Shown: piece by piece, positions 1 to 7,912 of the stretch | How the letters are laid out: the number at the start of each line of letters is the position of its first letter | Position numbering within the stretch: position 1 is the first letter of the stretch | DNA from: Peptostreptococcaceae bacterium | Lineage (GTDB): Bacteria; Bacillota; Clostridia; Peptostreptococcales; Peptostreptococcaceae | Direction of reading: 5' to 3' | DNA: 64,000 bases | Assembly (NCBI GenBank): GCA_902363255.1 | Contig: CABIZO010000008.1 | Coordinates: 22,177 to 86,176, forward strand | Position numbers and translations under genes: made by a program | Notes under the pieces: model-generated | Told to the model about the DNA's origin: nothing | What the model saw: only the letters and a program-made list of their open reading frames with translations | Databases searched by the model: none

Positions 1-2
1 AT

Positions 3-623
3 AAAATAGATAATCAAGATTCTGTAAAAGAAGAGGTAGATATTTTAGTATTAAAAGCTAAAAACTTACTAAGTATTGGAAAATATACAGAATCGAAAGA
101 ATGTTTTAATAAAGCGTTAGAAATAATAGAAAAAGAAGAAAATAAAAATAGATTAGCAAAAGTATATCTTACTATGAGTGAAATTTATTCTGAAATGGGG
201 GATCTAGATAAGCACTTGGAATACTCTCAAAAAGTGTACGATCTTACAAAAAGAGAAGAAAATAAATACATGATGGAAAGCTTATTTAATATAATTGAGT
301 CTTATGTAAAAAAAGGAGAAGAAGATACTGCTCAAAAATATTGTAAATTGGCTCTAGTTTCATCAATTAAAAATAAAGATAAATATTATGAGTATAAATC
401 ATTAAAATTCTATTCTGATATGTATAGAAGTAAAGATGAAATAGAAACATCAATTGAATATTTAAATAAGTGTATAGAAATTGCAAAGGTATTGGAAGAT
501 GGGAAAATATTAGCAGGTCTATACATAGAACTAGGTAAGTTATATTCTAATATATCAAAGGAAAAAGAGTTAGAATGTTACCAAAAAGGCGTTGTAATGT
601 ATAAGGATTTAAATATTATATAG
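3..623 (+). CDS. TPR-repeat protein, 5' end missing
   Basis: The frame is open from the first bases of the window to the TAG at 621-623, so this is the C-terminal ~206 residues of a longer protein. The sequence is entirely helical and Lys/Glu-rich, with repeated tetratricopeptide-like units such as YTESKECFNKALEI, EMGDLDKHLEYSQKVYDL and TSIEYLNKCIEIAKVLEDG. In Firmicutes such tails usually belong to cytosolic regulators with an N-terminal helix-turn-helix (Rap/PlcR-like or XRE-TPR), but that part lies outside the window, so the function is inferred only. No terminator hairpin is obvious directly after it. Confidence 0.7.
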   Translation, partial: KIDNQDSVKEEVDILVLKAKNLLSIGKYTESKECFNKALEIIEKEENKNRLAKVYLTMSEIYSEMGDLDKHLEYSQKVYDLTKREENKYMMESLFNIIESYVKKGEEDTAQKYCKLALVSSIKNKDKYYEYKSLKFYSDMYRSKDEIETSIEYLNKCIEIAKVLEDGKILAGLYIELGKLYSNISKEKELECYQKGVVMYKDLNII

Positions 624-1075
624 CGGATATAATATACTAAAAATATATAATTAAATACATTTTGTTAAATGATTGACGAAAAATGAGATAAGAAGAAATT
701 TACTTTTTTATTCTCAATTGATATAATTATGGTAGGAAAGTGATTTCTTATCATGATTATATTTACATAAATAAAATATTTTTTATTTAAAGACTGAGGC
801 AATAAAGTTAAATAATTTTATTCAGAATATAGAAATATAGAACAAATATGTTGTCAGTCTTAATTCATTTCAATACAATAAATAATTAAGACAAAGTAAT
901 TATTAAATTTCATATTAATTTAAAATATCTATTATAAAAAGTGGTATTATATCTATTAAATTTTCAATTGAAAATATAAATAAAATAATGATATTTAATA
1001 TGTTGGGGAACTTATTAGATATCATAAAAAAATAAACAAAAGAAAAATCTAAATTAGTTAGGAGGTTGATTGTTT
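624..1075. other. 452-bp gene-free stretch
   Basis: No open frame with a ribosome binding site was found. It holds an extended -10 like element (TGGTATTAT, 942-950) and, just after it, a perfect 16-bp palindrome ATTTTCAATTGAAAAT (960-975) where transcription of the DUF951 gene would be expected to start. No good -35 is visible. The rest is AT-rich and otherwise featureless. Confidence 0.4.
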
Positions 1076-1261
1076 ATGCCAATGGATCTTAATTTAGGTG
1101 ACATAGTAGAACTAAAAAAGCAGCATGCATGTGGATGTAAACAATTTGAAATAGTTAGAGTAGGCATGGATATAAAAATTAAGTGTACTAACTGTAAAAG
1201 ATTGATTATGTTAGATAGACAAACTTTAGAAAAAAGAATAAAGAAAATTGTAAGTAAATAG
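1076..1261 (+). CDS. DUF951 family protein (YyzM-like)
   Basis: A 61-residue protein that starts MPMDLNLGDIVELKK, the signature opening of the DUF951 family. It has a CxC pair near residues 18-20 (ACGCK) and a CxxC pair (CTNC, about 40-43), which suggests a small metal- or nucleic-acid-binding cytosolic protein. The family function is not established. An in-frame TTG at 1070 exists, but AGGAGG at 1060-1065 has a normal 10-base spacing to the ATG at 1076 and only 4 to the TTG, and family members start at MPM. It sits 79 bp before the aminotransferase gene. Confidence 0.85.
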   Translation: MPMDLNLGDIVELKKQHACGCKQFEIVRVGMDIKIKCTNCKRLIMLDRQTLEKRIKKIVSK

Positions 1262-1340
1262 AAGAGCTTTAGTTAAACAGTTGTAGTAACCTAATAAAAT
1301 TTATATAGATAATTAGGTAATATATAGGGGGTGCTTTAAC

Positions 1341-2561
1341 ATGGCAGTTAAATTTGCAGACAGAATGGGAAAGGTTGAAGGTTCAGCTATACGTGAGTTA
1401 TTAAAACTTACAGCTAGACCAGAGGTAATTTCATTTGCAGGGGGGATGCCTGCTCCAGAATTATTCCCAGTAGAGGAAATGAAGAAAGTTTCAGTTGCGG
1501 TATTAGAGGAACAAGGTCAAGTTGCATTACAATATACTACTACTGAAGGTTATCTTCCATTAAGAGAAAAAATTGCAGACAGAATGAACAAAACCTTAAA
1601 AACAAATGTGGGACCAGATGACATATTAATGACTAGTGGATCTCAACAAGGTCTTGATTTTTCAGGTAAGGTTTTTATTGATAAGGGTGATGTAATTCTT
1701 TGCGAAAGCCCATCATATATGGGGGCTTTAAATGCAATGAAGGCCTATGAACCACAATTTATAGAAATCAATACTGATAATGATGGTATGATAATGGAAG
1801 ATTTAGAAAAAGTTTTAGCTTCAAATGATAGAGTTAAAATGATTTATGTAATACCAGATTTCCAAAATCCATCAGGTAGAACATGGCCATTAGAAAGACG
1901 TCTTAAATTTATGGAAATAATAAATAAATATGAAATACCAGTAGTAGAAGATAATCCATATGGTGAATTAAGATTTGATGGAGAAAGTTTACCATCATTA
2001 AAATCATTAGATACTAAGGGGTTAGTAATTTATCTTGGAACTTTCTCAAAAATATTCTGTCCAGGATACAGACTAGGATGGACTTGTGCTTCTCCAAAAA
2101 TATTAGAGAAATTTAATATTTGTAAACAAGGAGCTGATTTACAAGCATCTACAATAAGTCAAATGGAAGTAAATAAATTTATGGATATGTATGACTTAGA
2201 TGAACACGTCGAAAAAATAAAAGCATGCTATGTTAAGCGTAGAGATATAATGCTACAAACTATGAAAGAAGAATTCCCAGAGAGTGTTGAATTCACACAT
2301 CCACAAGGAGGATTATTCACTTGGGTAACATTCCCAGAAGGAATTGATGCAGGTGAAATGGCTAAAAAATGCTTAGAAAAGAATGTGGCATACGTTCCAG
2401 GAGCTTCATTCTATCCAAATGGTGGAGTATATAATACTTGTAGACTTAACTATTCAAATATGCCAGAAGAAAAAATTGTAGAAGGTATAAAGAGAATGGG
2501 AGAAGTATTAAGAGAAGAGTTAGCTAAGAGTGGAAATGAACAACTAACTACTAACGAATAA
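1341..2561 (+). CDS. PLP-dependent aminotransferase, class I/II (2-aminoadipate type)
   Basis: A 406-residue fold-type I aminotransferase without the N-terminal GntR domain of MocR proteins. Visible motifs are the PxFQNPSG stretch (about 173-179) that positions the cofactor ring, and SK(I)FCPGYRLGW, in which K237 is the predicted Schiff-base lysine. The closest families are the LysN/2-aminoadipate and aromatic or branched-chain aminotransferases, so the substrate cannot be assigned. It probably uses 2-oxoglutarate or pyruvate as amino acceptor in the cytosol. GGGGGTG lies 7 bases before the ATG. It ends in its own strong terminator, so it is monocistronic or shares a transcript only with the DUF951 gene. 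Confidence 0.85.
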   Translation: MAVKFADRMGKVEGSAIRELLKLTARPEVISFAGGMPAPELFPVEEMKKVSVAVLEEQGQVALQYTTTEGYLPLREKIADRMNKTLKTNVGPDDILMTSGSQQGLDFSGKVFIDKGDVILCESPSYMGALNAMKAYEPQFIEINTDNDGMIMEDLEKVLASNDRVKMIYVIPDFQNPSGRTWPLERRLKFMEIINKYEIPVVEDNPYGELRFDGESLPSLKSLDTKGLVIYLGTFSKIFCPGYRLGWTCASPKILEKFNICKQGADLQASTISQMEVNKFMDMYDLDEHVEKIKACYVKRRDIMLQTMKEEFPESVEFTHPQGGLFTWVTFPEGIDAGEMAKKCLEKNVAYVPGASFYPNGGVYNTCRLNYSNMPEEKIVEGIKRMGEVLREELAKSGNEQLTTNE

Positions 2562-2616
2562 TAAAATAATTTATAAAATATTATGAATTAAATATATAAA
2601 ATAAGTTAATATTAAT

Positions 2617-2648
2617 AACGGACAAAGGGTTTCTTTGTCCGTTTTTTA
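2617..2648 (+). terminator. Rho-independent terminator after the aminotransferase gene
   Basis: An 11-bp perfect stem AACGGACAAAG (2617-2627) with CTTTGTCCGTT (2633-2643), a 5-base loop, and the stem end running into a T6 tract. Confidence 0.92.
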
Positions 2649-2659
2649 ATTTTAATTTA

Positions 2660-2687
2660 AAATGGATAGCTATTAAGCTATCCATTT
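2660..2687. repeat. 12-bp perfect inverted repeat
   Basis: Arm AAATGGATAGCT (2660-2671), loop ATTA, matching arm 2676-2687. It lies 12 bp past the terminator and about 170 bp before the rpsF promoter. On the + strand it is followed by GGGAGATT, not T's. On the - strand it is followed by an A/T-mixed stretch, so it is at best a weak reverse terminator. No gene on the - strand needs it. Confidence 0.6.
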
Positions 2688-2854
2688 GGGAGATTGGGAT
2701 GAAATATATTTAAGTTATGGGGGCTATATATACTTGTATTATTTATCATAAGTAATAAAAATATACATAAATTGAAAAAAATAAATAAAATCTAAAAAGC
2801 AGGTATAAAAAATAATTATAAAAATTATACAAGCTAAAATTAGGCATAAATAGT

Positions 2855-2883
2855 TTGACATAGATTATTATAAGTGATAAAAT
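2855..2883 (+). promoter_or_regulatory. SigmaA promoter of rpsF-ssb-rpsR
   Basis: TTGACA (2855-2860), a 17-base spacer and TAAAAT (2878-2883). Transcription is expected to start near 2890, leaving a leader of about 70 nt before rpsF. Confidence 0.85.
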
Positions 2884-2889
2884 ACATAA

Positions 2890-2950
2890 GTATGAGAATT
2901 TATTCTCATTTCTCTGCTCTGCAAAAGTGGAGCCGTTAAGTCCAAAGGGA
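2890..2950 (+). promoter_or_regulatory. Structured rpsF leader, candidate S6:S18 autoregulatory site
   Basis: The leader opens with an 8-bp hairpin ATGAGAAT/ATTCTCAT (2892-2909). A second hairpin follows, GCTCTGC-AAAA-GTGGAGC (2917-2934, two G-U pairs), immediately followed by CG so that the sequence reads GAGCCG before the ribosome binding site. Known rpsF leaders in Firmicutes bind the S6:S18 complex through a hairpin with an exposed CCG. The match here is by eye, so the assignment is tentative. Confidence 0.5.
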
Positions 2951-2960
2951 GGTGAAATTA

Positions 2961-3239
2961 ATGAAAAATTATGAATTAGTTTACGTTGTAAGACCAAATG
3001 CTGAAGACGAAGTTAAAGAAGCTGTATTAAACAAAATACAAGAAGTAATCTCAGCTAATGGTGAAGTTGAAAAAGTTGACACTTGGGGAAACAAGAAATT
3101 AGCTTACCCAATAGCTAAATTCACAGAAGGTTTCTACGTGTTAGTAAACTTCAAAGCTTCTGCTGATCTTCCAAAAGAATTAGACAGAAACTTAAAAATA
3201 AACGAAAACGTAATAAGACATATGATAGTTTGTGCTTAA
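2961..3239 (+). CDS. rpsF: Ribosomal protein S6 (bS6)
   Basis: A 92-residue protein that starts MKNYELVYVVRPNAEDEVK and carries the family features VDTWGNKKLAYPIAK and FxxPKELDRNLKINENVIRHMI. S6 binds 16S rRNA in the platform of the 30S subunit together with S18, whose gene lies two genes downstream. An upstream in-frame GTG (2952) would lie inside the GGGAGGTG ribosome binding site, so the ATG at 2961 is taken as the start. It is the first gene of the rpsF-ssb-rpsR operon. Confidence 0.97.
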   Translation: MKNYELVYVVRPNAEDEVKEAVLNKIQEVISANGEVEKVDTWGNKKLAYPIAKFTEGFYVLVNFKASADLPKELDRNLKINENVIRHMIVCA

Positions 3240-3281
3240 TTAGCATTTAACTAGTTTTATTATGAATAGGATGGTGCTTTT

Positions 3282-3734
3282 ATGAACCATGTAGTATTAG
3301 TTGGTAGATTAACTAAGGATCCAGAATTAAGATATATACCTGGAAGTGGAACACCTGTTGCTAACTTTACGATAGCTATAGATAGAAACTATACTAAAAA
3401 AGATGGAACTAAAGAAACAGACTTTATTCCTGTTGAAGTAATGGGAAAAGCAGCTGACTTTTGTGCAAATTATATCTCAAAAGGTAGATTAGTTGCAGTT
3501 CAAGGAACTTTAAGAGTTGATAGATATCAAACTCAATCTGGAGAAAATAGAACTTTTACTAAAGTAAGTGCTAATTCAGTACAAGCTTTAGAGAGCAATA
3601 AAAATAGATCTGAAAACCCATACGGAGAAGGTCATCAAGGTTCGCAACCGACTTTCGAACCTAACTTCGAGGCGCCACAAGGATTAGATCCAAATGGCTT
3701 CCAAGCAATAGATGATGACGAAATACCATTTTAG
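3282..3734 (+). CDS. ssb: Single-stranded DNA-binding protein
   Basis: A 150-residue SSB. The N-terminal OB fold (about 1-105) begins MNHVVLVGRLTKDPELRY and contains NFTIAIDRNY and FIPVEVMGKAADFCANYISKG. The tail is Gly/Gln/Pro-rich and disordered, ending in the acidic tip DDDEIPF that docks partner proteins such as RecQ, PriA and DNA polymerase subunits. It coats single-stranded DNA in replication and repair. The rpsF-ssb-rpsR order is the conserved one in Firmicutes. AGGATGGTG precedes the ATG. Confidence 0.97.
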   Translation: MNHVVLVGRLTKDPELRYIPGSGTPVANFTIAIDRNYTKKDGTKETDFIPVEVMGKAADFCANYISKGRLVAVQGTLRVDRYQTQSGENRTFTKVSANSVQALESNKNRSENPYGEGHQGSQPTFEPNFEAPQGLDPNGFQAIDDDEIPF

Positions 3735-3751
3735 AAAAGGAGGGGACTCGA

Positions 3752-3979
3752 ATGATAAACAAAAAAAGACGTAAGAAAAGAAAAGTTTGTCAATTCTGTG
3801 CTTCTAAAGATGCTAGAATAGATTACAAAAACACTCAAAGATTACAAAAATATGTAACTGAAAGAGGTAAAATATTACCAAGAAGAATATCAGGAACATG
3901 TGCTAAACATCAAAGAGAATTAACAGTAGCAATAAAAAGAGCTAGAAACATAGCACTTTTACCATATACATTAGACTAA
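3752..3979 (+). CDS. rpsR: Ribosomal protein S18 (bS18)
   Basis: A 75-residue basic protein with the S18 core DYKNTQRLQKYVTERGKILPRRISGTCAKHQREL. The N-terminal CQFC and the later TCAKH give cysteine/histidine pairs of the zinc-binding (C+) S18 form. It pairs with S6 in the 30S platform. AAAAGGAGGGG is a very strong ribosome binding site. The gene closes the operon before a perfect terminator. Confidence 0.97.
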   Translation: MINKKRRKKRKVCQFCASKDARIDYKNTQRLQKYVTERGKILPRRISGTCAKHQRELTVAIKRARNIALLPYTLD

Positions 3980-3987
3980 TAAGAAAG

Positions 3988-4022
3988 CCTACCATTGATT
4001 TATCAATGGTAGGTCTTTTTTA
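3988..4022 (+). terminator. Terminator of rpsF-ssb-rpsR
   Basis: Perfect stem CCTACCATTGAT (3988-3999) with 4002-4013, then TCTTTTTT. Confidence 0.92.
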
Positions 4023-4068
4023 TTATTAATTTGGAATTATAAGTATAATTAAATTAATGATATTATTT

Positions 4069-4099
4069 GAAAAAGGAAGGTATAAGCCCTCCTTTTTTC
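4069..4099. terminator. Second hairpin with T-tract
   Basis: AAAAAGGAAGG (4070-4080) pairs with CCTCCTTTTTT (about 4088-4098) with one bulged A. It may act as a backup terminator in either direction before the promoter of the MazG-like gene. Confidence 0.5.
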
Positions 4100-4157
4100 A
4101 TTGCATGTTATCTTGTAAATTATGATATAATGTTTATATATTGAGGAGGGGAAGATT

Positions 4158-4478
4158 GTGCGAATAGAAAAAGGTTCTGATATTACAAAAAATGTTAAAA
4201 TAATAGAATGGATAAAAAATGAAATACTAATAAGTGTAAGTAATTTGTTCAATCTAATATTCAAGGGAGTAAAACCTATTGACGATGGACTTCAAAATGC
4301 AATAGCTAATATAATTATGTTGTCATATCTTTTAGGTAAAAGATTAGGCATTAGTTTTGATGAAATAGATTATAAAATTAAAGAAAAAGCAAAAGAAGGA
4401 ATAAAAGAAGAGCATAGTATAGAAACATGGTTTGGAGATTTGTCAAAATTAGAAAAACATATGGACAATAGGGAGTGA
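4158..4478 (+). CDS. MazG-like family protein
   Basis: A 106-residue all-helical protein resembling the small MazG-like family found beside gdpP in clostridia. Visible pieces are KIIEWIKNEILISVSNLF, then ANIIMLSYLLGKRLGISFDEID, matching the MazG-type helix arrangement. The strict EExxE pyrophosphohydrolase motif of classical MazG is not evident, so nucleotide hydrolase activity is uncertain. It starts at GTG, 4 bases or so after GAGGAGGGG. An extended -10 TGATATAAT (4123-4131) lies just upstream. Its stop overlaps the ribosome binding site of the next gene, so the two are probably co-translated. Confidence 0.65.
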   Translation: MRIEKGSDITKNVKIIEWIKNEILISVSNLFNLIFKGVKPIDDGLQNAIANIIMLSYLLGKRLGISFDEIDYKIKEKAKEGIKEEHSIETWFGDLSKLEKHMDNRE

Positions 4479-4484
4479 TATAAA

Positions 4485-5435
4485 TTGAATAAGGATTTAA
4501 GACTATCAAATGTATTACTGATAGTCAGTTTAGCTATAATATTAATATTAGTAGGCTTAAATGTTTCTCAATTAAGTTTATTATTAATGTTAATACCGAT
4601 ACCCTTTGCATTAATCGGAACATTATCAAATATTAAAAATAACATAATATCATTAATCACTACATTTTTAGCTTTAATATTTTTTACTAAAACCACATAT
4701 GCTGTTGATATATTTATAAACAGCATTGTTCCTGGAACGATAATAGGGATTATAGCTAAAAAGGTTTTAAGTAAACAAGAAAGCAATAAATATGAACCAA
4801 TTTTTGTAGGTTCAATAATATTTATACTTTCTATAGTAGTACATTATGTTATATCTAAATATGCTTTTAAAGTTGATATATTAGATGAATTAATACAAGT
4901 TTTTAATAAAAGCATAGAGACCCAAAAAAGTTTGCTACAATCAACAACTAATAATGAATTATTAAGCACAGAAAATATTACAGATACATTTAGAAATATA
5001 GTTCCGTCTATATTATTTTTTAGAGGTATGATTTTATCGATAATTATATACTTAGTTGAAATATATGCTCTAAAAAAAATGAAATATGGAAATTTAGAGC
5101 ATATAAAGTTTAGAAATTTTTATTTACCGGGAAATGCAATATTAATTTCTCTCGTGTTATATTTATTGATGATAGTACTATCTTATATGAAAACACCTTT
5201 GTATACAGATGCAATATTATTAAACCTACAAATAGTATTTAATTTTATGTTTATAATACAAGGTATATGTGTATCTATTTATTTTATAAAAAAATGGCTT
5301 AAAGACGGAATAGGCAAAAATGTATTTATTAGTGCCATGTGTGTAGGGATATTTGGAGTGACAGGAATTTCTTTTATAGGTATGGTAGATAGTATATTAG
5401 ATTTTAGACAAGTAAGAGTATACAAATCTATATAG
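4485..5435 (+). CDS. DUF2232 membrane protein (YybS-like)
   Basis: A 316-residue polytopic membrane protein with about eight hydrophobic segments (roughly 8-25, 30-45, 52-68, 78-92, 102-122, 172-195, 212-232, 250-265, 280-302). It matches the YybS/DUF2232 family, which is conserved upstream of gdpP and rplI in Firmicutes and resembles S components of transporters. Its substrate is unknown. The start is TTG at 4485, with GGGAGTGAT placed 6 bases before. It ends 10 bp before gdpP. Confidence 0.8.
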   Translation: MNKDLRLSNVLLIVSLAIILILVGLNVSQLSLLLMLIPIPFALIGTLSNIKNNIISLITTFLALIFFTKTTYAVDIFINSIVPGTIIGIIAKKVLSKQESNKYEPIFVGSIIFILSIVVHYVISKYAFKVDILDELIQVFNKSIETQKSLLQSTTNNELLSTENITDTFRNIVPSILFFRGMILSIIIYLVEIYALKKMKYGNLEHIKFRNFYLPGNAILISLVLYLLMIVLSYMKTPLYTDAILLNLQIVFNFMFIIQGICVSIYFIKKWLKDGIGKNVFISAMCVGIFGVTGISFIGMVDSILDFRQVRVYKSI

Positions 5436-5445
5436 GAGGATAGAA

Positions 5446-7440
5446 ATGAGGAATAAACCCAGTTTTAAAATAAATATGCCAGAAATAAATATATATATAT
5501 TAATTATTGGAATAACAAGTTTAATCCTACTTTTCTATAATTTATATATAGGATGTTTGTTTTTCTTTGCTTTTATTTATATAGTATTTCATAATTGGAG
5601 GATAGCTAATTTTAGAAAAAAAGAGTGGAATAGATATATTGAAACATTGTCTATAGATATAGATGAGACAACAAAAAAAGCTATAATGAACTTACCTATA
5701 CCTCTTTGTATCCTTGAATTTGATGGAAATATATCTTGGTATAATAAGAAGTTTTATGAGATGACACAGTCGTCTGATTTACTTGGTGAGAATATTGATA
5801 ACATAGTAAAAAATCTTAATTTAAGAAAAGTATTAAATGAAAATAAAGAAATGTACACCGAAGTAAGTTATAAAGATAGAGAATATACTGTTGTTTATAA
5901 TGTTATAAAAAACGAACAAGATAAACAAGTAAAATATTTAATGATGCTTTATTGGATAGATAAAACAGAATATTTGAAGCTTACTCAAAAATATGAGGAA
6001 GAAAAAAATATTATAATGTTAATTCAAGTAGATGGATATGACGAGGTATTAAAGAGTGCTAGTGAGGAAAAAAGACCTTTAATTTCTGTAGAGTTAGAGA
6101 GGATACTATCAGGGTTAGAAACATCCTTACAAGCTGCAATAAAAAGAACATCAAAAGATAAATACATAGTCATAACTAATCAAAAGGGACTATCTAAACT
6201 TCAAGAAAATAAATTTACTATATTAGATACAATAAGAGATATTGATTATGGAAACACACTTCCTGTAACCATAAGTATAGGTGTTGGAAGAGGTGGCGAT
6301 TCTATTTATGAAAATATTAAACTTGCAGCTGGAGCTTTAGACTTAGCTTTAGGTAGGGGTGGAGACCAGGCTATTGTAAAAACAAAAGATAAGTTTGAGT
6401 TTTATGGTGGAAAATCTAAGGCAGTTGAAAAAACTACGAAAGTTAAATCTAGATTAATAGGTCATGCATTGAAAGAAATAGTATCACAAAGTAAGACTAT
6501 TTATATAATGGGGCATAAATATCCAGATTTAGATGCTATGGGGGCAGCGGTTGGTATATATGATATATGTAAATCTCTGAAGAAAGAAACTCATATAGTA
6601 TTAGATTATGTTAATGAATCCATAGATGAATTTGTAAGCAGATTGAATAAATGTGAATATTATAAAGATTTATTTATAAGTAGAGAAGATGCAATTAAAA
6701 ATTGTACTAGGGATACTCTAGTAGTTGTGGTTGATACTCATAGACCTAGCTATACAGAATGTGAAGAGTTGCTAAGAATTAGTAAAAAAATAGCTGTAAT
6801 AGATCACCATAGAAAAGGAGTAGAAGCTATACAAGATACTGTTTTATCATTCCATGAAATATATGTGTCATCTACTTGTGAAATGGTAACGGAAGTTGTC
6901 CAATATTTAGAGGATGATGTTAAAATAAATAAACTTACAGCAGAAGGGCTTCTAGCAGGAATAAGTTTAGATACAAAATTCTTTGCATTTAAAACAGGAG
7001 TAAGAACCTTTGAGGCGGCTTCTTATTTAAAGAAGGCAGGAGCAGATACTACAGAGGTTAAGAAATTATTTAGAGCAAATGTTGAAGATTTTAAAACGAA
7101 AGCAGAAATTATAGGTAATACACGTATTATTGATAATAGAATATGTATATCTTATTCAAAGGAACAATCTGAAAATATAAATGTAGTTATTGCACAGGCT
7201 GCAGATGAGCTATTAACAGTAAAGAAAATAGAGGCATCATTTGTATTAGGCGAGAAAGATGGGACTATATTTATAAGTGCAAGATCATTAGGAAAAATAA
7301 ATGTACATGTTTTAATGGAAAAATTGGGTGGAGGTGGACATATGGATATAGCTGGTGCCCAAATGGAGGGTGTGTCTATCCAGGAAGCCTACATGAAAGT
7401 AAATGAAATAATTGAAGAATACTTAAGGGAGGAAGACTAA
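5446..7440 (+). CDS. gdpP: Cyclic-di-AMP phosphodiesterase GdpP
   Basis: A 664-residue membrane-anchored enzyme that hydrolyses the second messenger c-di-AMP to pApA. Domains in order: two transmembrane helices (about 15-50), a degenerate PAS domain (about 75-170), a degenerate GGDEF domain (about 178-305, with ISIGVGRGG instead of a catalytic motif), the DHH domain and a DHHA1 domain (about 560-655, GGGGHMDIAGAQ). Metal ligands are visible as H357, D361 and D363 (GHKYPDLDAMG), D430-T-H432, and D453-H-H455. Length and architecture match B. subtilis GdpP (YybT). AGGAGG precedes the ATG, and rplI starts directly after its stop codon. Confidence 0.95.
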   Translation: MRNKPSFKINMPEINIYILIIGITSLILLFYNLYIGCLFFFAFIYIVFHNWRIANFRKKEWNRYIETLSIDIDETTKKAIMNLPIPLCILEFDGNISWYNKKFYEMTQSSDLLGENIDNIVKNLNLRKVLNENKEMYTEVSYKDREYTVVYNVIKNEQDKQVKYLMMLYWIDKTEYLKLTQKYEEEKNIIMLIQVDGYDEVLKSASEEKRPLISVELERILSGLETSLQAAIKRTSKDKYIVITNQKGLSKLQENKFTILDTIRDIDYGNTLPVTISIGVGRGGDSIYENIKLAAGALDLALGRGGDQAIVKTKDKFEFYGGKSKAVEKTTKVKSRLIGHALKEIVSQSKTIYIMGHKYPDLDAMGAAVGIYDICKSLKKETHIVLDYVNESIDEFVSRLNKCEYYKDLFISREDAIKNCTRDTLVVVVDTHRPSYTECEELLRISKKIAVIDHHRKGVEAIQDTVLSFHEIYVSSTCEMVTEVVQYLEDDVKINKLTAEGLLAGISLDTKFFAFKTGVRTFEAASYLKKAGADTTEVKKLFRANVEDFKTKAEIIGNTRIIDNRICISYSKEQSENINVVIAQAADELLTVKKIEASFVLGEKDGTIFISARSLGKINVHVLMEKLGGGGHMDIAGAQMEGVSIQEAYMKVNEIIEEYLREED

Positions 7441-7890
7441 ATGAAAGTAATATTATTAAAAGATGTAAAAGGAACAGGAAAAGAAGGAGAAGTTAAAGAA
7501 GTAAGTGATGGATATGCAAGAAACTTCTTACTACCTAAAAAAATGGCAGTAGTTGCTGATAATACAAATGTAAAAGAATTAAATGAAAAGAATAAATCAA
7601 AAGAATTAAAAGCTCAAAAAGAATATGAAGATGCTGTTGAATTAGGAAAGAAAATGGAAGATATGGCAGTGACTATATATTCTAAAGCAGGTGAAGGTGG
7701 AAGATTATTCGGATCAATAACTTCTAAAGATATAGCGGAACAATTAAAGAAACAACATGGAGTAGAAGTTGATAAGAGAAAAGTTTCTCTTGATGAACCA
7801 ATTAGAGTTTTAGGTTCAAGATTTGTTGAAGTAAAGATACATCAAAAAGTAACTACAAAAATAAGAGTAGATGTTAGAGAAAAACAATAG
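7441..7890 (+). CDS. rplI: Ribosomal protein L9 (bL9)
   Basis: A 149-residue protein of the 50S subunit, beginning MKVILLKDVKGTGKEGEV, with the conserved GYARNFLLPK. A long linking helix (about 40-75) connects it to the C-terminal domain (GRLFGSITSKDIAEQL onward). The ATG abuts the gdpP TAA with no gap, and its ribosome binding site GGGAGG lies inside gdpP, so translation is coupled. The gdpP-rplI-dnaB order is conserved in Firmicutes. Confidence 0.97.
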   Translation: MKVILLKDVKGTGKEGEVKEVSDGYARNFLLPKKMAVVADNTNVKELNEKNKSKELKAQKEYEDAVELGKKMEDMAVTIYSKAGEGGRLFGSITSKDIAEQLKKQHGVEVDKRKVSLDEPIRVLGSRFVEVKIHQKVTTKIRVDVREKQ

Positions 7891-7912
7891 GCACTAGGTT
7901 GAGGTGATAGTA

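Noticed and set aside
2746..2997. 83-codon open frame on the - strand upstream of rpsF
   Set aside because: It overlaps the rpsF promoter and start, is Phe/Tyr/Leu-rich and has no ribosome binding site.
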